DNA from: Thermoplasmatales archaeon ex4484_6 | GTDB lineage: Archaea > Thermoplasmatota > Penumbrarchaeia > Penumbrarchaeales > Penumbrarchaeaceae | DNA: 15,965 bases | NCBI GenBank assembly: GCA_002254385.1 | Contig: NJDO01000033.1 | Span: 1-15,965, forward strand | Direction of reading: 5' to 3' | Shown here: positions 1 through 7,800 of the stretch, one piece after another | Position numbering within the stretch: the stretch's first letter is position 1 | How the letters are laid out: each line of letters begins with the position of its first letter | Program-made: the position numbers and the translations under genes | Notes under the pieces: generated by a model | What the model was told of the DNA's origin: nothing | Database searches by the model: none | The model's input: only the letters and a program-made list of their open reading frames with translations

Positions 1-38
1 AGGATGGTTTGAAATATCTCCACTCCCTGTGAGTGGAT

Positions 39-527
39 ATGAAGGAACTGACAGTCAAGAGGAGGTCCAGGCTCAGGTCCAAGGATGCAAGAAGGATACG
101 GGAATGGATGGAGGATGAGTGGGGTATTTCCATGGACCCGGGAACCGACATGGAGGTGGGGGCCCTTGACGGAAAGCGGTCCTATATAATCAACGGGAGG
201 ATAGTGGGGATCGAGGAGAAGGGCGGCCTTCTCCTCACACTTCACGGCATAATGGACCTCAATCCGACGAGGAAACATGTGACGGTGGACATGGGAGCCG
301 TGAGCTTCCTTGCAAATGGAGCCGATGTCATGGCGCCAGGGGTTGTGGATGCGGACCTTGCAATAGAGAAGGGGGACATCGTGTACGTCCGTGATGAGAA
401 AAACGGCAGACCTCTTTGCGTCGGAAGGGCCCTGATGGATGGGCCCGTGATGGTCAGAGCCACGGAGGGGAAGGCCGTGAAAACGCTCCATCATGTTTCG
501 GATGAGATATGGAACGCCTCCCTCTGA
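39..527 (+). CDS. MCT-1/Tma20-like PUA-domain RNA-binding protein
   Basis: A 162-residue protein with the two-part layout of the archaeal MCT-1-like PUA family. The basic N-terminal part opens KELTVKRRSRLRSKD. The C-terminal PUA domain (about residues 80-150) shows VDMGAVSFLANGADVMAPG, then the GDIVYVRDE strand and a PLCVGRA strand, which is the usual PUA order. Eukaryotic relatives (MCTS1, Tma20) act in ribosome recycling and re-initiation; the archaeal role is presumed to be RNA or ribosome binding. I chose ATG 39 because family members start just before this basic segment; an in-frame GTG at 33 would add two residues. An AT-rich element at 12-17 lies about 24 nt upstream, so a leaderless or very short-leader transcript is possible. 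The family call is firm; the cellular role is inferred. Confidence 0.85.
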   Translation: MKELTVKRRSRLRSKDARRIREWMEDEWGISMDPGTDMEVGALDGKRSYIINGRIVGIEEKGGLLLTLHGIMDLNPTRKHVTVDMGAVSFLANGADVMAPGVVDADLAIEKGDIVYVRDEKNGRPLCVGRALMDGPVMVRATEGKAVKTLHHVSDEIWNASL

Positions 528-530
528 CCG

Positions 531-540
531 ATATCTTAAT
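531..540 (+). promoter_or_regulatory. TATA-like promoter of the aminotransferase gene
   Basis: ATATCTTAAT lies three bases after the stop codon of the PUA gene and 68 bases before the chosen aminotransferase start. Counting about 26 nt from the box centre puts transcription start near 562, at the edge of the inverted repeat at 561-585. The aminotransferase is therefore probably transcribed separately from the PUA gene. This is a pattern match only. Confidence 0.5.
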
Positions 541-560
541 GGACAAGCGAGCGATACACC

Positions 561-585
561 TCGGGAGTGTTCCCTCAACTCCCGA
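561..585. repeat. Perfect inverted repeat in the aminotransferase leader
   Basis: TCGGGAGT (561-568) and ACTCCCGA (578-585) are perfect reverse complements, 8 bp each, separated by 9 nt. The first arm coincides with the predicted transcription start and the second overlaps the first two bases of the ribosome binding site at 584-591. It could be a repressor operator on DNA or an RNA hairpin limiting ribosome access. The sequence does not tell which. Confidence 0.6.
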
Positions 586-591
586 AGGAGG
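584..591 (+). promoter_or_regulatory. Ribosome binding site deciding the aminotransferase start
   Basis: GAAGGAGG ends 7 nt before ATG 599 and fits the archaeal anti-Shine-Dalgarno well. It selects ATG 599 over the longer reading that opens at ATG 509, inside the preceding PUA gene. Confidence 0.75.
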
Positions 592-598
592 AAAACAG

Positions 599-1870
599 AT
601 GTCGGCCCCCCACTTTGAAAGTCTCTTTTCCACAAGAGCGAACAGGATGAAGGTCTCCGTAATAAGGGAGCTCCTGAAATTGACCCAGAAACCCGAAGTG
701 ATATCCTTTGCAGGCGGTCTTCCCAACCCACTTGCTTTCCCTGTCGAGAAGATCCAGGAGATAGTCAACGATCTTCTCCGGGACCAGCCCCAGACGATAC
801 TTCAATACGGTTCCACCGAAGGCGTCCCGGATCTGAGGGAGGAGATTGCCAAGCGGCTCAAGTCGAGATGGGATATTGACGGAGACGCGGAGAACATACT
901 GATAACTGTCGGTTCCCAGCAGGGGCTTGACCTGCTGGGCAGGCTGTTCATAGGTTCCACATCCACCATCATCATGGAGGCCCCGACATATCTCGGAGCC
1001 CTCAACGCCTTCAACGTCTACGATCCCAATATTGTCTCCATTCCGCTGGATGACAAGGGACTGATGGTGGACAGGCTCGAGGAGTATCTGGGAACGATGC
1101 AGAAGCACTCCATAAATCTCAAGTTCCTGTACACTGTCCCCACGTTCCACAACCCCGCAGGGGTATGCATGTCATATTCCAGAAGGAAGAAGCTGATAGA
1201 CCTGTCCCATGAGTATGATTTCATGGTGGTTGAGGACGATCCCTACGGTGAACTGAGGTACGAGGGGGAAAAGGTCCCGACCCTGGCCTCCCTCGACGAT
1301 GAGGAAAGGGTCATTTACCTTGGAACTTTCTCCAAAACGCTTGTACCCGGGTTCAGGATCGCATGGACATACGGTCCGAAGCCGGTCATAGACAAGATGG
1401 TTGTCGCGAAACAGGCGGTGGACCTCTGCACCCCCCCCTTCACCCAGCATGTGGCCAAGGAGTACCTGAGGAGGGGCTATATCGATGAGCATTTGAAGCA
1501 CATCATAGACCTTTACGGAAGAAAGCAGAGGATAATGAGGGACGCCATGAACGAGTACATGCCCAAGGAGTACATCAAATGGCCGGTTCCCGAAGGGGGA
1601 ATGTTCCTGTGGGCAACACTTCACGAGAACATAAACACGACGGAAATGTTCCATGATGCCATAGCCGAGAACGTAGCCTATGTGATCGGAAGCGCCTTCT
1701 TTGCCGATGGGTCCGGTTCCAACTGCATGCGGTTGAACTTCACACATGCGGACGATGACAAGATACTGGAGGGAGTGAAAAGGCTCTCGGGCGTGGTCGA
1801 GAGATGGGGGAGGGAAAAGGTGGATGCAGCTTCGGGACCTGGGGAGAAAGAGGTCATAACCGGTGTTTGA
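599..1870 (+). CDS. PLP-dependent class I/II aminotransferase (LysN/ARO8-like)
   Basis: A 423-residue fold-type-I aminotransferase. The opening (FESLFSTRANRMKVSVIREL, then VISFAGGLPNP) is characteristic of the group containing Thermus LysN (2-aminoadipate aminotransferase), archaeal aromatic aminotransferases and the catalytic half of MocR proteins. The segment VVEDDPYGEL (about residues 210-219) carries the aspartate and tyrosine of the cofactor pocket, and GTFSKTLVPGFRIAW supplies the PLP-binding lysine K246. The conserved C-terminal arginine segment is CMRLNFTH. The cofactor and reaction class (transamination of an amino acid with a 2-oxo acid, cytosolic) are secure. Substrate cannot be read from sequence; aromatic amino acids, 2-aminoadipate, branched-chain amino acids or alanine are all possible. 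It appears to be a single-gene transcript with its own promoter, leader dyad and a hairpin after the stop. Confidence 0.9.
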   Translation: MSAPHFESLFSTRANRMKVSVIRELLKLTQKPEVISFAGGLPNPLAFPVEKIQEIVNDLLRDQPQTILQYGSTEGVPDLREEIAKRLKSRWDIDGDAENILITVGSQQGLDLLGRLFIGSTSTIIMEAPTYLGALNAFNVYDPNIVSIPLDDKGLMVDRLEEYLGTMQKHSINLKFLYTVPTFHNPAGVCMSYSRRKKLIDLSHEYDFMVVEDDPYGELRYEGEKVPTLASLDDEERVIYLGTFSKTLVPGFRIAWTYGPKPVIDKMVVAKQAVDLCTPPFTQHVAKEYLRRGYIDEHLKHIIDLYGRKQRIMRDAMNEYMPKEYIKWPVPEGGMFLWATLHENINTTEMFHDAIAENVAYVIGSAFFADGSGSNCMRLNFTHADDDKILEGVKRLSGVVERWGREKVDAASGPGEKEVITGV

Positions 1871-1892
1871 AAGATCCACCGTCCGCTGCAGT

Positions 1893-1912
1893 CTCCCGCG
1901 GGTGGCCGGGAG
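1893..1912 (+). terminator. GC-rich stem-loop after the aminotransferase gene
   Basis: CTCCCG (1893-1898) pairs with CGGGAG (1907-1912) around an 8-nt loop, beginning 22 nt after the stop codon. There is no clear T-run behind it, so a termination role is tentative. Its arms use the same CGGGAG/CTCCCG words as the dyad upstream of the gene. Confidence 0.35.
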
Positions 1913-1954
1913 GGAATTCTTCACTTCCGGGGCTTCCATCCTCGGGCCCGACAA

Positions 1955-1966
1955 TTTATTATAAAT
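1955..1966 (+). promoter_or_regulatory. TATA box for the acidic membrane protein gene
   Basis: TTTATTATAAAT is a strong archaeal TATA-like element in otherwise GC-rich sequence. The predicted transcript start is near 1987, giving a leader of about 30 nt that contains the ribosome binding site at 2005-2011. Confidence 0.6.
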
Positions 1967-2004
1967 CCATCGACAATCAACAAACGGGTTTCATAGAGAT
2001 AATA

Positions 2005-2011
2005 GGGGGTG
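2005..2011 (+). promoter_or_regulatory. Ribosome binding site selecting TTG 2019
   Basis: GGGGGTG sits 7 nt before TTG 2019 but only 1 nt before the upstream in-frame TTG 2013. The spacing favours TTG 2019 as the start codon; no ATG or GTG is near. Confidence 0.6.
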
Positions 2012-2018
2012 TTTGATT

Positions 2019-2621
2019 TTGCCAAAAAAGGACAAGAAAGATAAAGTTATAGAAGAAGAAGCGGAAGAAGAAGAGGCTCCGAAGGAAGCTCCGGCTCCGC
2101 CGGATACCGAAGAGGAAACGGAAGGTGAAGAGGAGGAGGGGGAGGAAGAAAACGAAGAGGAGGAAGAAGAAGGCGAGGAGGAAACGGAGGCTGAAGAAGA
2201 AGATGAAGAGGACGAAGATGCGGATGATGATCTGGAAGAAGATGATAAGAAGGAGAAAGGCAAGAAAAAAAATGATCTGGACAAGATGATCTCCGACATG
2301 AATGCAGACAAATTCGCGAAGTTCTCTGCCATCGCCGGTGGTGTTGGGATAGCGATCCTTCTTTTCGGAATGGCCCTTGATATTCTTAAGTGGATTCTTC
2401 CTTTTGGTGGGTTCATAATCACATGTTTCACCTGTTTGATATGGCCAGTGTTCTTTATCGGGTTCCTGGGAGCTGTCCTGGGTATAGTTCTCGGCATAGT
2501 TGCCCTCGTGAAGGGAACCGAAGAGAAGAAGATGATGGCCTTCCTTGGAATAGGTCTTGGGGCAGGTTATTTTTTCCTTGTTATTGCATGGGCAATCATA
2601 TCCATTTTCGCCCCCTGGTGA
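2019..2621 (+). CDS. Membrane protein with long acidic N-terminal tail, unknown function
   Basis: I do not recognise this 200-residue protein. After a short basic start (PKKDKKDK) comes a stretch to about residue 85 made almost wholly of Glu and Asp with some Ala, Pro and Thr. A lysine-rich linker (KKEKGKKKND) follows, then about 100 hydrophobic residues forming three or four membrane segments: one near 100-120, one or two within 125-165, and one near 175-198 ending AIISIFAPW. Its hydrophobic half resembles small DUF4190/DUF4870-like membrane proteins in general layout only. Glutamate is encoded largely by GAA and arginine is absent, unlike neighbouring genes that favour GAG and are rich in AGG arginine codons. 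The start is TTG. The gene has its own promoter and no partner in an operon. The acidic tail might bind cations or basic proteins at the membrane, but that is a guess. Confidence 0.75.
   Translation: MPKKDKKDKVIEEEAEEEEAPKEAPAPPDTEEETEGEEEEGEEENEEEEEEGEEETEAEEEDEEDEDADDDLEEDDKKEKGKKKNDLDKMISDMNADKFAKFSAIAGGVGIAILLFGMALDILKWILPFGGFIITCFTCLIWPVFFIGFLGAVLGIVLGIVALVKGTEEKKMMAFLGIGLGAGYFFLVIAWAIISIFAPW
2029..2290 (+). repeat. Purine-rich GAA/GAG low-complexity tract
   Basis: The plus strand is overwhelmingly A and G here, with iterated GAAGAAGAAG and GAGGAGG units interrupted by short breaks (for example 2080-2105). It encodes the acidic tail of the membrane protein. The repeated trinucleotides make the tail prone to length change by slippage. 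Confidence 0.7.
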
Positions 2622-2646
2622 ATCGAACTTGTGCCGCCAGTATCGG

Positions 2647-2668
2647 AGAAAGGGCAGAGCGCCTTTCT
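2647..2668 (+). terminator. Short stem-loop after the acidic membrane protein gene
   Basis: AGAAAGG (2647-2653) and CCTTTCT (2662-2668) form a perfect 7-bp stem with an 8-nt loop, 25 nt past the stop codon. It may mark transcript ending, but no long T-run follows. Nothing else recognisable lies between it and the aIF5A promoter. Confidence 0.3.
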
Positions 2669-2796
2669 TGGGACTCGAAAGTATTTGCTAAAAGAATCGA
2701 CCATAATCTATCGGGTAATTCCACCCATCTTCGGGAAGTTCACAGGGGTCTCTCTCATCGACCTGCCTTGTTCCAGGAGCCGCTCCCCAATCAAAA

Positions 2797-2808
2797 ATAT
2801 TTATAATA
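2797..2808 (+). promoter_or_regulatory. Strong TATA promoter of the aIF5A operon
   Basis: ATATTTATAATA, preceded by an A-rich stretch (2793-2797), is the best TATA match in the window. Transcription is predicted to start near 2830, leaving a leader of about 19 nt that carries AAGGAGTG (2833-2840), 8 nt before the aIF5A ATG. High expression is expected for this factor. Confidence 0.7.
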
Positions 2809-2848
2809 CCGCCCCTTTTATGGCACACGAACAAGGAGTGTCGAGAAA

Positions 2849-3235
2849 ATGTCCTGGACCATGCAGCAGGTGAGGGAGCTCAAGGTCAACAGATACCTGG
2901 TGATCGATGACGAGCCGTGCAAGATCATTGAACTTACAACATCCAAACCGGGGAAGCATGGTGAGGCGAAGGCAAGGATCGTTGCCATCGGAATCTTCAC
3001 GGGGAACAAGAGATCGATGGTGGCCCCTGTGACCCACAAGGTGCAGGTCCCCATCATCGAGAAGAGAATAGCACAGGTCGTCTCCATACAGGGGACCGAG
3101 GCACAGCTCATGGATATGGAATCATACGAGATGTTCAATATCGAGATCCCCGAGGAGTTCAGGGACAAGATAGAGGCAGGCCAGGAGGTCTCCTACCAGG
3201 ATGCGCTGGGCAGGAGACAGATAACGAGGGTCTGA
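2849..3235 (+). CDS. eif5A: Translation factor aIF5A (hypusine-containing)
   Basis: A 128-residue protein of normal archaeal aIF5A length. The N-terminal SH3-like domain carries the modification loop TTSKPGKHGEAKARI; by family knowledge the second lysine of that loop, K36, is converted to (deoxy)hypusine. The C-terminal OB-fold domain begins near residue 70 and runs to ALGRRQITRV. aIF5A binds the ribosome between the P and E sites and relieves stalling, for example at polyproline stretches. It is the first gene of a likely operon: agmatinase starts 15 nt after its stop. A strong TATA box and ribosome binding site precede it. No oddities were seen; identity is essentially certain. Confidence 0.97.
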   Translation: MSWTMQQVRELKVNRYLVIDDEPCKIIELTTSKPGKHGEAKARIVAIGIFTGNKRSMVAPVTHKVQVPIIEKRIAQVVSIQGTEAQLMDMESYEMFNIEIPEEFRDKIEAGQEVSYQDALGRRQITRV

Positions 3236-3250
3236 GGGAGATTGGGTCCC

Positions 3251-4189
3251 ATGACGGACAGGGACCTGGACCTCAGGGAGCCGGAACGGGTCTTTGCAGA
3301 TTGCGGGAATGATTTCAAGAGGGCAAAGTACGTCATGTACGGTGTCCCCTTCGACGCCACATCCTCATACCGTTCCGGTGCGGCCCTGGGTCCCGAATAC
3401 ATTCGGGAGGAGTCATACAACTTCGAGACCTACCTCATGGACCTTGATGTGGATCTGCAGGATATCGGCATGGTGGATATCGGTGACATCATCCTGGAGA
3501 ACACGGTCGAAGGCCAGGAAAGGATGATAGCTGACACGAGAACCGTATCCGGTTTCATTCTCGAACAGGGGAAGTTCCCGATATTGATGGGAGGTGAACA
3601 TTCCCCGACGGAGGGCGCGGTGGATGGATTCATGGAGCTTTTCATGAAAAAGGGAGGGCTGGTCGTCATAGTGGACGCGCACCTTGATTTCAGGAGGGAA
3701 TACCTGGGCAATCCCCATTCCCACGCATGTGTGGCAAGGAGGATCTTCGAGAAATGGGGGCCTGATTCCCTGGTGATCGTCGGAACGAGGTCCGGATGCA
3801 GGGAGGAGGTGGAGGATGCGGACAGGATGGGATTGAACCATGTCACCTCGAAACAGGTCATGCAGGGTTCCATGCACCGTGTGGTCGAGGCATGGGACAG
3901 TGCCCTGTCCATCAAGGATAGACCGATCTATCTAAGCATAGACGTGGATGGCATGGATCCATCATATGCACCCGGAACGGGGACACCCGAACCGTGGGGG
4001 CTGACATCATGGGATGTGCTGCATCTCATCCAGGAGCTCAGACACAATATCATGGCCATGGATATCACGGAGGTTTGCCCCGATGCCGAGGACAAGGTGA
4101 CCCCTTCACTTGCCGCAAAGCTCATCAGGCAGATGATAGGATTGAAGGAGATGGTGGACAGGAACCCCACCTGGCTCGACAAGATATAG
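3251..4189 (+). CDS. speB: Agmatinase / ureohydrolase-family protein
   Basis: A 312-residue arginase/agmatinase-fold enzyme with all manganese ligands in place: H117 in GGEHSPTEG, D142, H144 and D146 in DAHLDF, and D231 and D233 in SIDVDGMDP. The APGTGTPEPWGL segment that follows is typical of the agmatinase branch. It should hydrolyse a guanidino compound, releasing urea. In archaea the substrate can be agmatine (giving putrescine) or N1-aminopropylagmatine (giving spermidine). I chose ATG 3251 because GGGAG (3236-3240) is 10 nt away; the in-frame TTG 3242 is only 1 nt from it. Position directly after aIF5A fits a role in making the spermidine that donates the hypusine side chain. Substrate choice is inferred from context. 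Confidence 0.88.
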   Translation: MTDRDLDLREPERVFADCGNDFKRAKYVMYGVPFDATSSYRSGAALGPEYIREESYNFETYLMDLDVDLQDIGMVDIGDIILENTVEGQERMIADTRTVSGFILEQGKFPILMGGEHSPTEGAVDGFMELFMKKGGLVVIVDAHLDFRREYLGNPHSHACVARRIFEKWGPDSLVIVGTRSGCREEVEDADRMGLNHVTSKQVMQGSMHRVVEAWDSALSIKDRPIYLSIDVDGMDPSYAPGTGTPEPWGLTSWDVLHLIQELRHNIMAMDITEVCPDAEDKVTPSLAAKLIRQMIGLKEMVDRNPTWLDKI

Positions 4190-4249
4190 TATCTTCGCTC
4201 ATCTCCCCCGCATTCCCCTTATTATCTCCTTGAGGAATTCCATGAAGCG

Positions 4250-4771
4250 ATGGGAGTTGATTATGAGAGGGAGCTCAAGAAGCTCCTCGAGGGGGACATG
4301 GCCCAGCTTGCCAGGATGAAGAAGACCTGTGATGCACATGAATGTGCCGGTTTCGAGGTGATGGAATCATTCCCCTTCATGGTCATCAGGGGTGCGGGCT
4401 CTTTCGGAACGGATCTGGTGGCCCTCAGGGGTGAACTCTCGTTCCCGATAGAGGTGAAGTCATCCATTCACCCCAAGATCTATCTCAGCCAGCCCCGATT
4501 GAAGGAACAGCTGGAAATGTTCCTTGAAGATTGCATAAGGGCAAATACGTTCCCCATCTACGCTTTCAGGCTCAAGGGTCGGAAGGGAGATCCGTGGCGG
4601 GTATTCACCATAGAACTGGAGGGGCTCAGATATTTCTCCAGGATACTCAACCGCAAGATCCCGTCGCTGCGGGAGACACCCGGAGGCAACTATGTCATGG
4701 AATGGAGCCAGGGAATGCCTCTTTCTGACCTGCTGAGGGAGATAGGAAGGATCTGCAGCTCCGTAGGATGA
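4250..4771 (+). CDS. hjc: Archaeal Holliday junction resolvase Hjc family
   Basis: A 173-residue protein with the Hjc/endonuclease-like core: an N-terminal helix YERELKKLL (E6, E8), then GAGSFGTDLVAL with D55 and the IEVKSS strand with E68 and K70, the metal-binding and catalytic residues of this nuclease fold. Hjc enzymes cut four-way DNA junctions symmetrically during recombination and fork repair. It is longer than typical Hjc (about 130-140 residues). There is an extra segment of about 20 residues between the first helix and the core, including C27 and C32, and a C-terminal extension after the KDPWRVF-like strand (about residue 120 onward). The start is ATG 4250; GAGGA at 4232-4236 is rather far (13 nt). 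It lies 60 nt after agmatinase and may belong to that operon. A related PD-(D/E)XK nuclease with another role is possible but less likely. Confidence 0.82.
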   Translation: MGVDYERELKKLLEGDMAQLARMKKTCDAHECAGFEVMESFPFMVIRGAGSFGTDLVALRGELSFPIEVKSSIHPKIYLSQPRLKEQLEMFLEDCIRANTFPIYAFRLKGRKGDPWRVFTIELEGLRYFSRILNRKIPSLRETPGGNYVMEWSQGMPLSDLLREIGRICSSVG

Positions 4772-4793
4772 CGGATATGAATTGACCAATGGG

Positions 4794-4802
4794 TTTATTA
4801 TT
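4794..4802 (+). promoter_or_regulatory. TATA-like promoter of the giant surface protein gene
   Basis: TTTATTATT, preceded by GGG, lies about 25 nt before a predicted transcript start near 4824. That start is upstream of the ribosome binding site GGAGTGA (4834-4840) and ATG 4845. Confidence 0.55.
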
Positions 4803-4844
4803 CATGACCCGGAATATGACCCCCCGTTTCGCAGGAGTGATACC

Positions 4845-7800
4845 ATGAGAACCCTATGGATGAATGTTCCCGTCATTCTTCTGCTGCTTCTATCTTCCGG
4901 CATGCTCGCGGCAGGTACGGATGACCATCGGACATCTTCGGGGCCGGTCCCGTCAACATGGACCCGCAGCGGGACAAATATCACGGGACTCTACGGCGGC
5001 ATCATCACGTACGAGGATACCGCCCTGATTGTGAACGACAACTCGGAGATATCGAGGGAGATAGGCACCTACTTCGCCATGAGAAGGGGGCTGCCCGTTG
5101 AGAATATCATCAACATCACCGCTCCCACCACGGAGATCATCGATTTCGACCAGTTCGATGATATGATGGCCCAGATCAAGGAGAACCTTTCGGAGAGGGG
5201 TCTCACGGACAGGATCAACTATCTGGTCACGACAAAGGGAGTGCCCCTGAAGATCACCTCGGGCTACACGAACATGAACGACCAGAGATACTACAGCAGC
5301 GCCTCGGTGGATTCCGAGCTCATGCTGATGGATTCCGAATACGAGGGCGCCATTCACGGAAGGTGGTGGATACCCAATCCCTATTTCAAGGAAGATACCG
5401 ACTCGCTAGACCCCTTTTCCAGGGAAGAATACGGTATCAGGCTTGTTACCCGACTTACGGGCTATACACTTGAAGAGGCAAAAAGGCTCGTGGACCTTGC
5501 GGAACCTTCCCTCGGGGTCAGGGGGGTCGCCTATCTGGACATGGACCCCTCAAAGGGGATATCCAGCGGCGGCTACGGTGTGGGAAACCTGTGGATGACC
5601 AACGCGGACTCCTGGCTCAGGGAGAACGGATGGCCATCGCATCTCGACAGCAACAGCACGTTCATGACGGATCTGGAGAATGTTTCGGCCTATTTCTCAT
5701 GGGGCTCGAACGATGCGAGATGGGCCGTTGAGCATGTGACCAACGGGGGCTTCGAGACGGGGACGGGGACGATACCGAGCAGCTGGACCGTATCGGTTGA
5801 TAACGGATCCGTTGAAAGGACCTCTTCCCAAGCAAGATCCGGTTCATGGTCGCTGATGATGAACGGCAGCTCCTCCGGCATCCAATCCGCATACCAGGAT
5901 ATCGACCTGACCTTCGAGGACCACAGGTACTACATCGAGGGGACCGCCCTGCTCCAGGGGGTGTCTGGAAGGGCAAGGATGTACGTGAAAGGTTATGACC
6001 GGTCCGGAAACAGGGTTCTTTTCCACGAGCTGTTCAACATGACCGGGACACGCAGCTGGAGAACAGCGCAGGACCCCATAGAGAACGTTTCGGGTCTTTC
6101 CAGGCTGAGGTTCGCGGTTGACCTGACTGGTGAGGGGATCGTCTACTTTGATAATATGAGGGTGAGGGTCATCAGACCCCATAACAAATGGCTCCCCGGT
6201 TCCATCGCGGAAACTATAGTATCCACGGGTGGGAGATCCCAGAATTACGGGACCTGGTACGGGCAGTCCCTCATAGCCGACCTGATACGGGACGGGGTAA
6301 CGGGAGTGAAGGGGTATGCGTGGGAGCCTTTCATCAGCGCGATCTCGCATGCGGACATACTGTTCCCGGCTTACTACAGCGGATACAGCCTGGCGGAATC
6401 CTACTGGATGGGATCCGAGCTCGGGTCATGGATGGGGTATGTAGTGGGAGACCCCAAATGCACACCCTACCTCGACGAGAGACCCGATATGGGTTTCTCC
6501 GACACTCCCCAACCCGTCAGGGCCTTGGTTGATGAGAACGGAATCCCCCATCTTTCCATGTCCCTTCACAATAAAGGGAGGGGTGATGTTGTCGACGGAC
6601 TGGTGGAACTGTTCGTGGACAACACATCGGTATGGAAAGAACGCGTCTCCATCTCTGCAGGTGGGGATCTCGTCATCAACATCTCCTCCGTGGATGAGCC
6701 CCTGATAGGGCATCACATGTTCCGTGTTGTCCTGAACGGTGACAGGTCCATATGGGAGTATGACTTCAAGAACAATCAGTGGGAAGGAGAGCTGACGGTC
6801 AACTCGATACCGACTCTGGATATATCCCTGGAAGATTTCAATGCTGTCCGCACCGTTCCATTTGACTTTTGGGCCACGGTTTCGGATGATGATGGGGATG
6901 TGGAATATGAAAACCTCGACGTGATGATCACGGGACCCCTTGCGAAAGTGTACGAACCGCAGCTCGTGAACACTACCGTGGACGGGGTATCGAAATCGTT
7001 CATGCTCCGGTTCGTACCTCCATGGAACGCTTCCATCGGTTACTATTCCGTTGAAGGGAGATACGTTGACCCGATGGGTTCCTTTTCCGAACAGCTCCTT
7101 TACAGCAGGTTCAAGGTATTGAACCATGAACCATCCATCAACGGGACTCTGGGGCTGCCCGATGAGGGTAATGGCATCCCCAGGGGCGGGACGTTCCTCC
7201 TGAACGTCAGCTGGAGCGACCCGGATTCGCAGGAAGGCAGCATCATCCCCACTGCCCATGCGGAGAGAGCTCTCGGTGGAAGGATAGACCCCGTCAATTT
7301 CACGATGACCGGATCCGGTCAGGGTTCCTTCCTTTTCGAGCTGCCGGTGAACGAGGCTTCCGGCGAATGGGGTCTTGTCACGACCATCACTGACAGGGAC
7401 GGGGGAACAGCATCGTGGTCGGCGGAGATAATGACCTTCAACATTCCACCCTCCATTGTCCTGGTGGACAGCGGACCGCGGAACATCACGAGACTTCAGG
7501 AAACGCATTTCACCATCCGCTATCTCGACCCGGAAGGGTCCAGCGCAAAGGATGCAAGGATAGCTGTGTTCGGTCCCGCAGAGGGTGACGGGACCACCAT
7601 CTTCGAAAAGGAAATGACCCTGCAGAGCGGCAGGGAGGAGACCTTCACCATATCCGGGGCATCACTGGCTCTCGGAACGTATTCCCTTACCACCACGGTC
7701 GAGGATGACGAGAGGGCGGGCGCCACCCTGCGGGTCGATGAACTCTTTCACGTTTCCGGCACCCCGCCGATAATTGGGGAGCCCGTCATTTCATATGAGG

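Noticed and set aside
3..32. Possible C-terminal end of an upstream gene, nine codons followed by TGA
   Set aside because: Too short to show coding character, and a second frame also stays open here; nothing supports one choice.
575..1150. Long minus-strand open frame inside the aminotransferase gene
   Set aside because: A shadow of the strongly coding plus strand; no ribosome site or recognisable protein.
1172..1954. 260-codon minus-strand open frame opposite the aminotransferase gene
   Set aside because: Antisense reading created by codon bias; the plus strand carries the conserved PLP lysine and other motifs.
2611..2640. tRNA-like T-loop (minus strand TTCGATT)
   Set aside because: Flanking bases do not form a T-stem, there is no acceptor or anticodon stem, and the segment overlaps the end of a gene.
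2631..2873. 80-codon reading running through the aIF5A promoter into aIF5A
   Set aside because: It overlaps a strong promoter and ribosome site and has random-looking composition.
4195..4229. Pyrimidine-rich stretch after agmatinase as a terminator
   Set aside because: No T-run longer than a few bases; the 60-nt gap and the downstream gene on the same strand give no support for termination.
6426..7508. 360-codon minus-strand open frame inside the surface-protein gene
   Set aside because: Composition is typical of an antisense shadow and no domain is seen; the plus frame has coherent domains.
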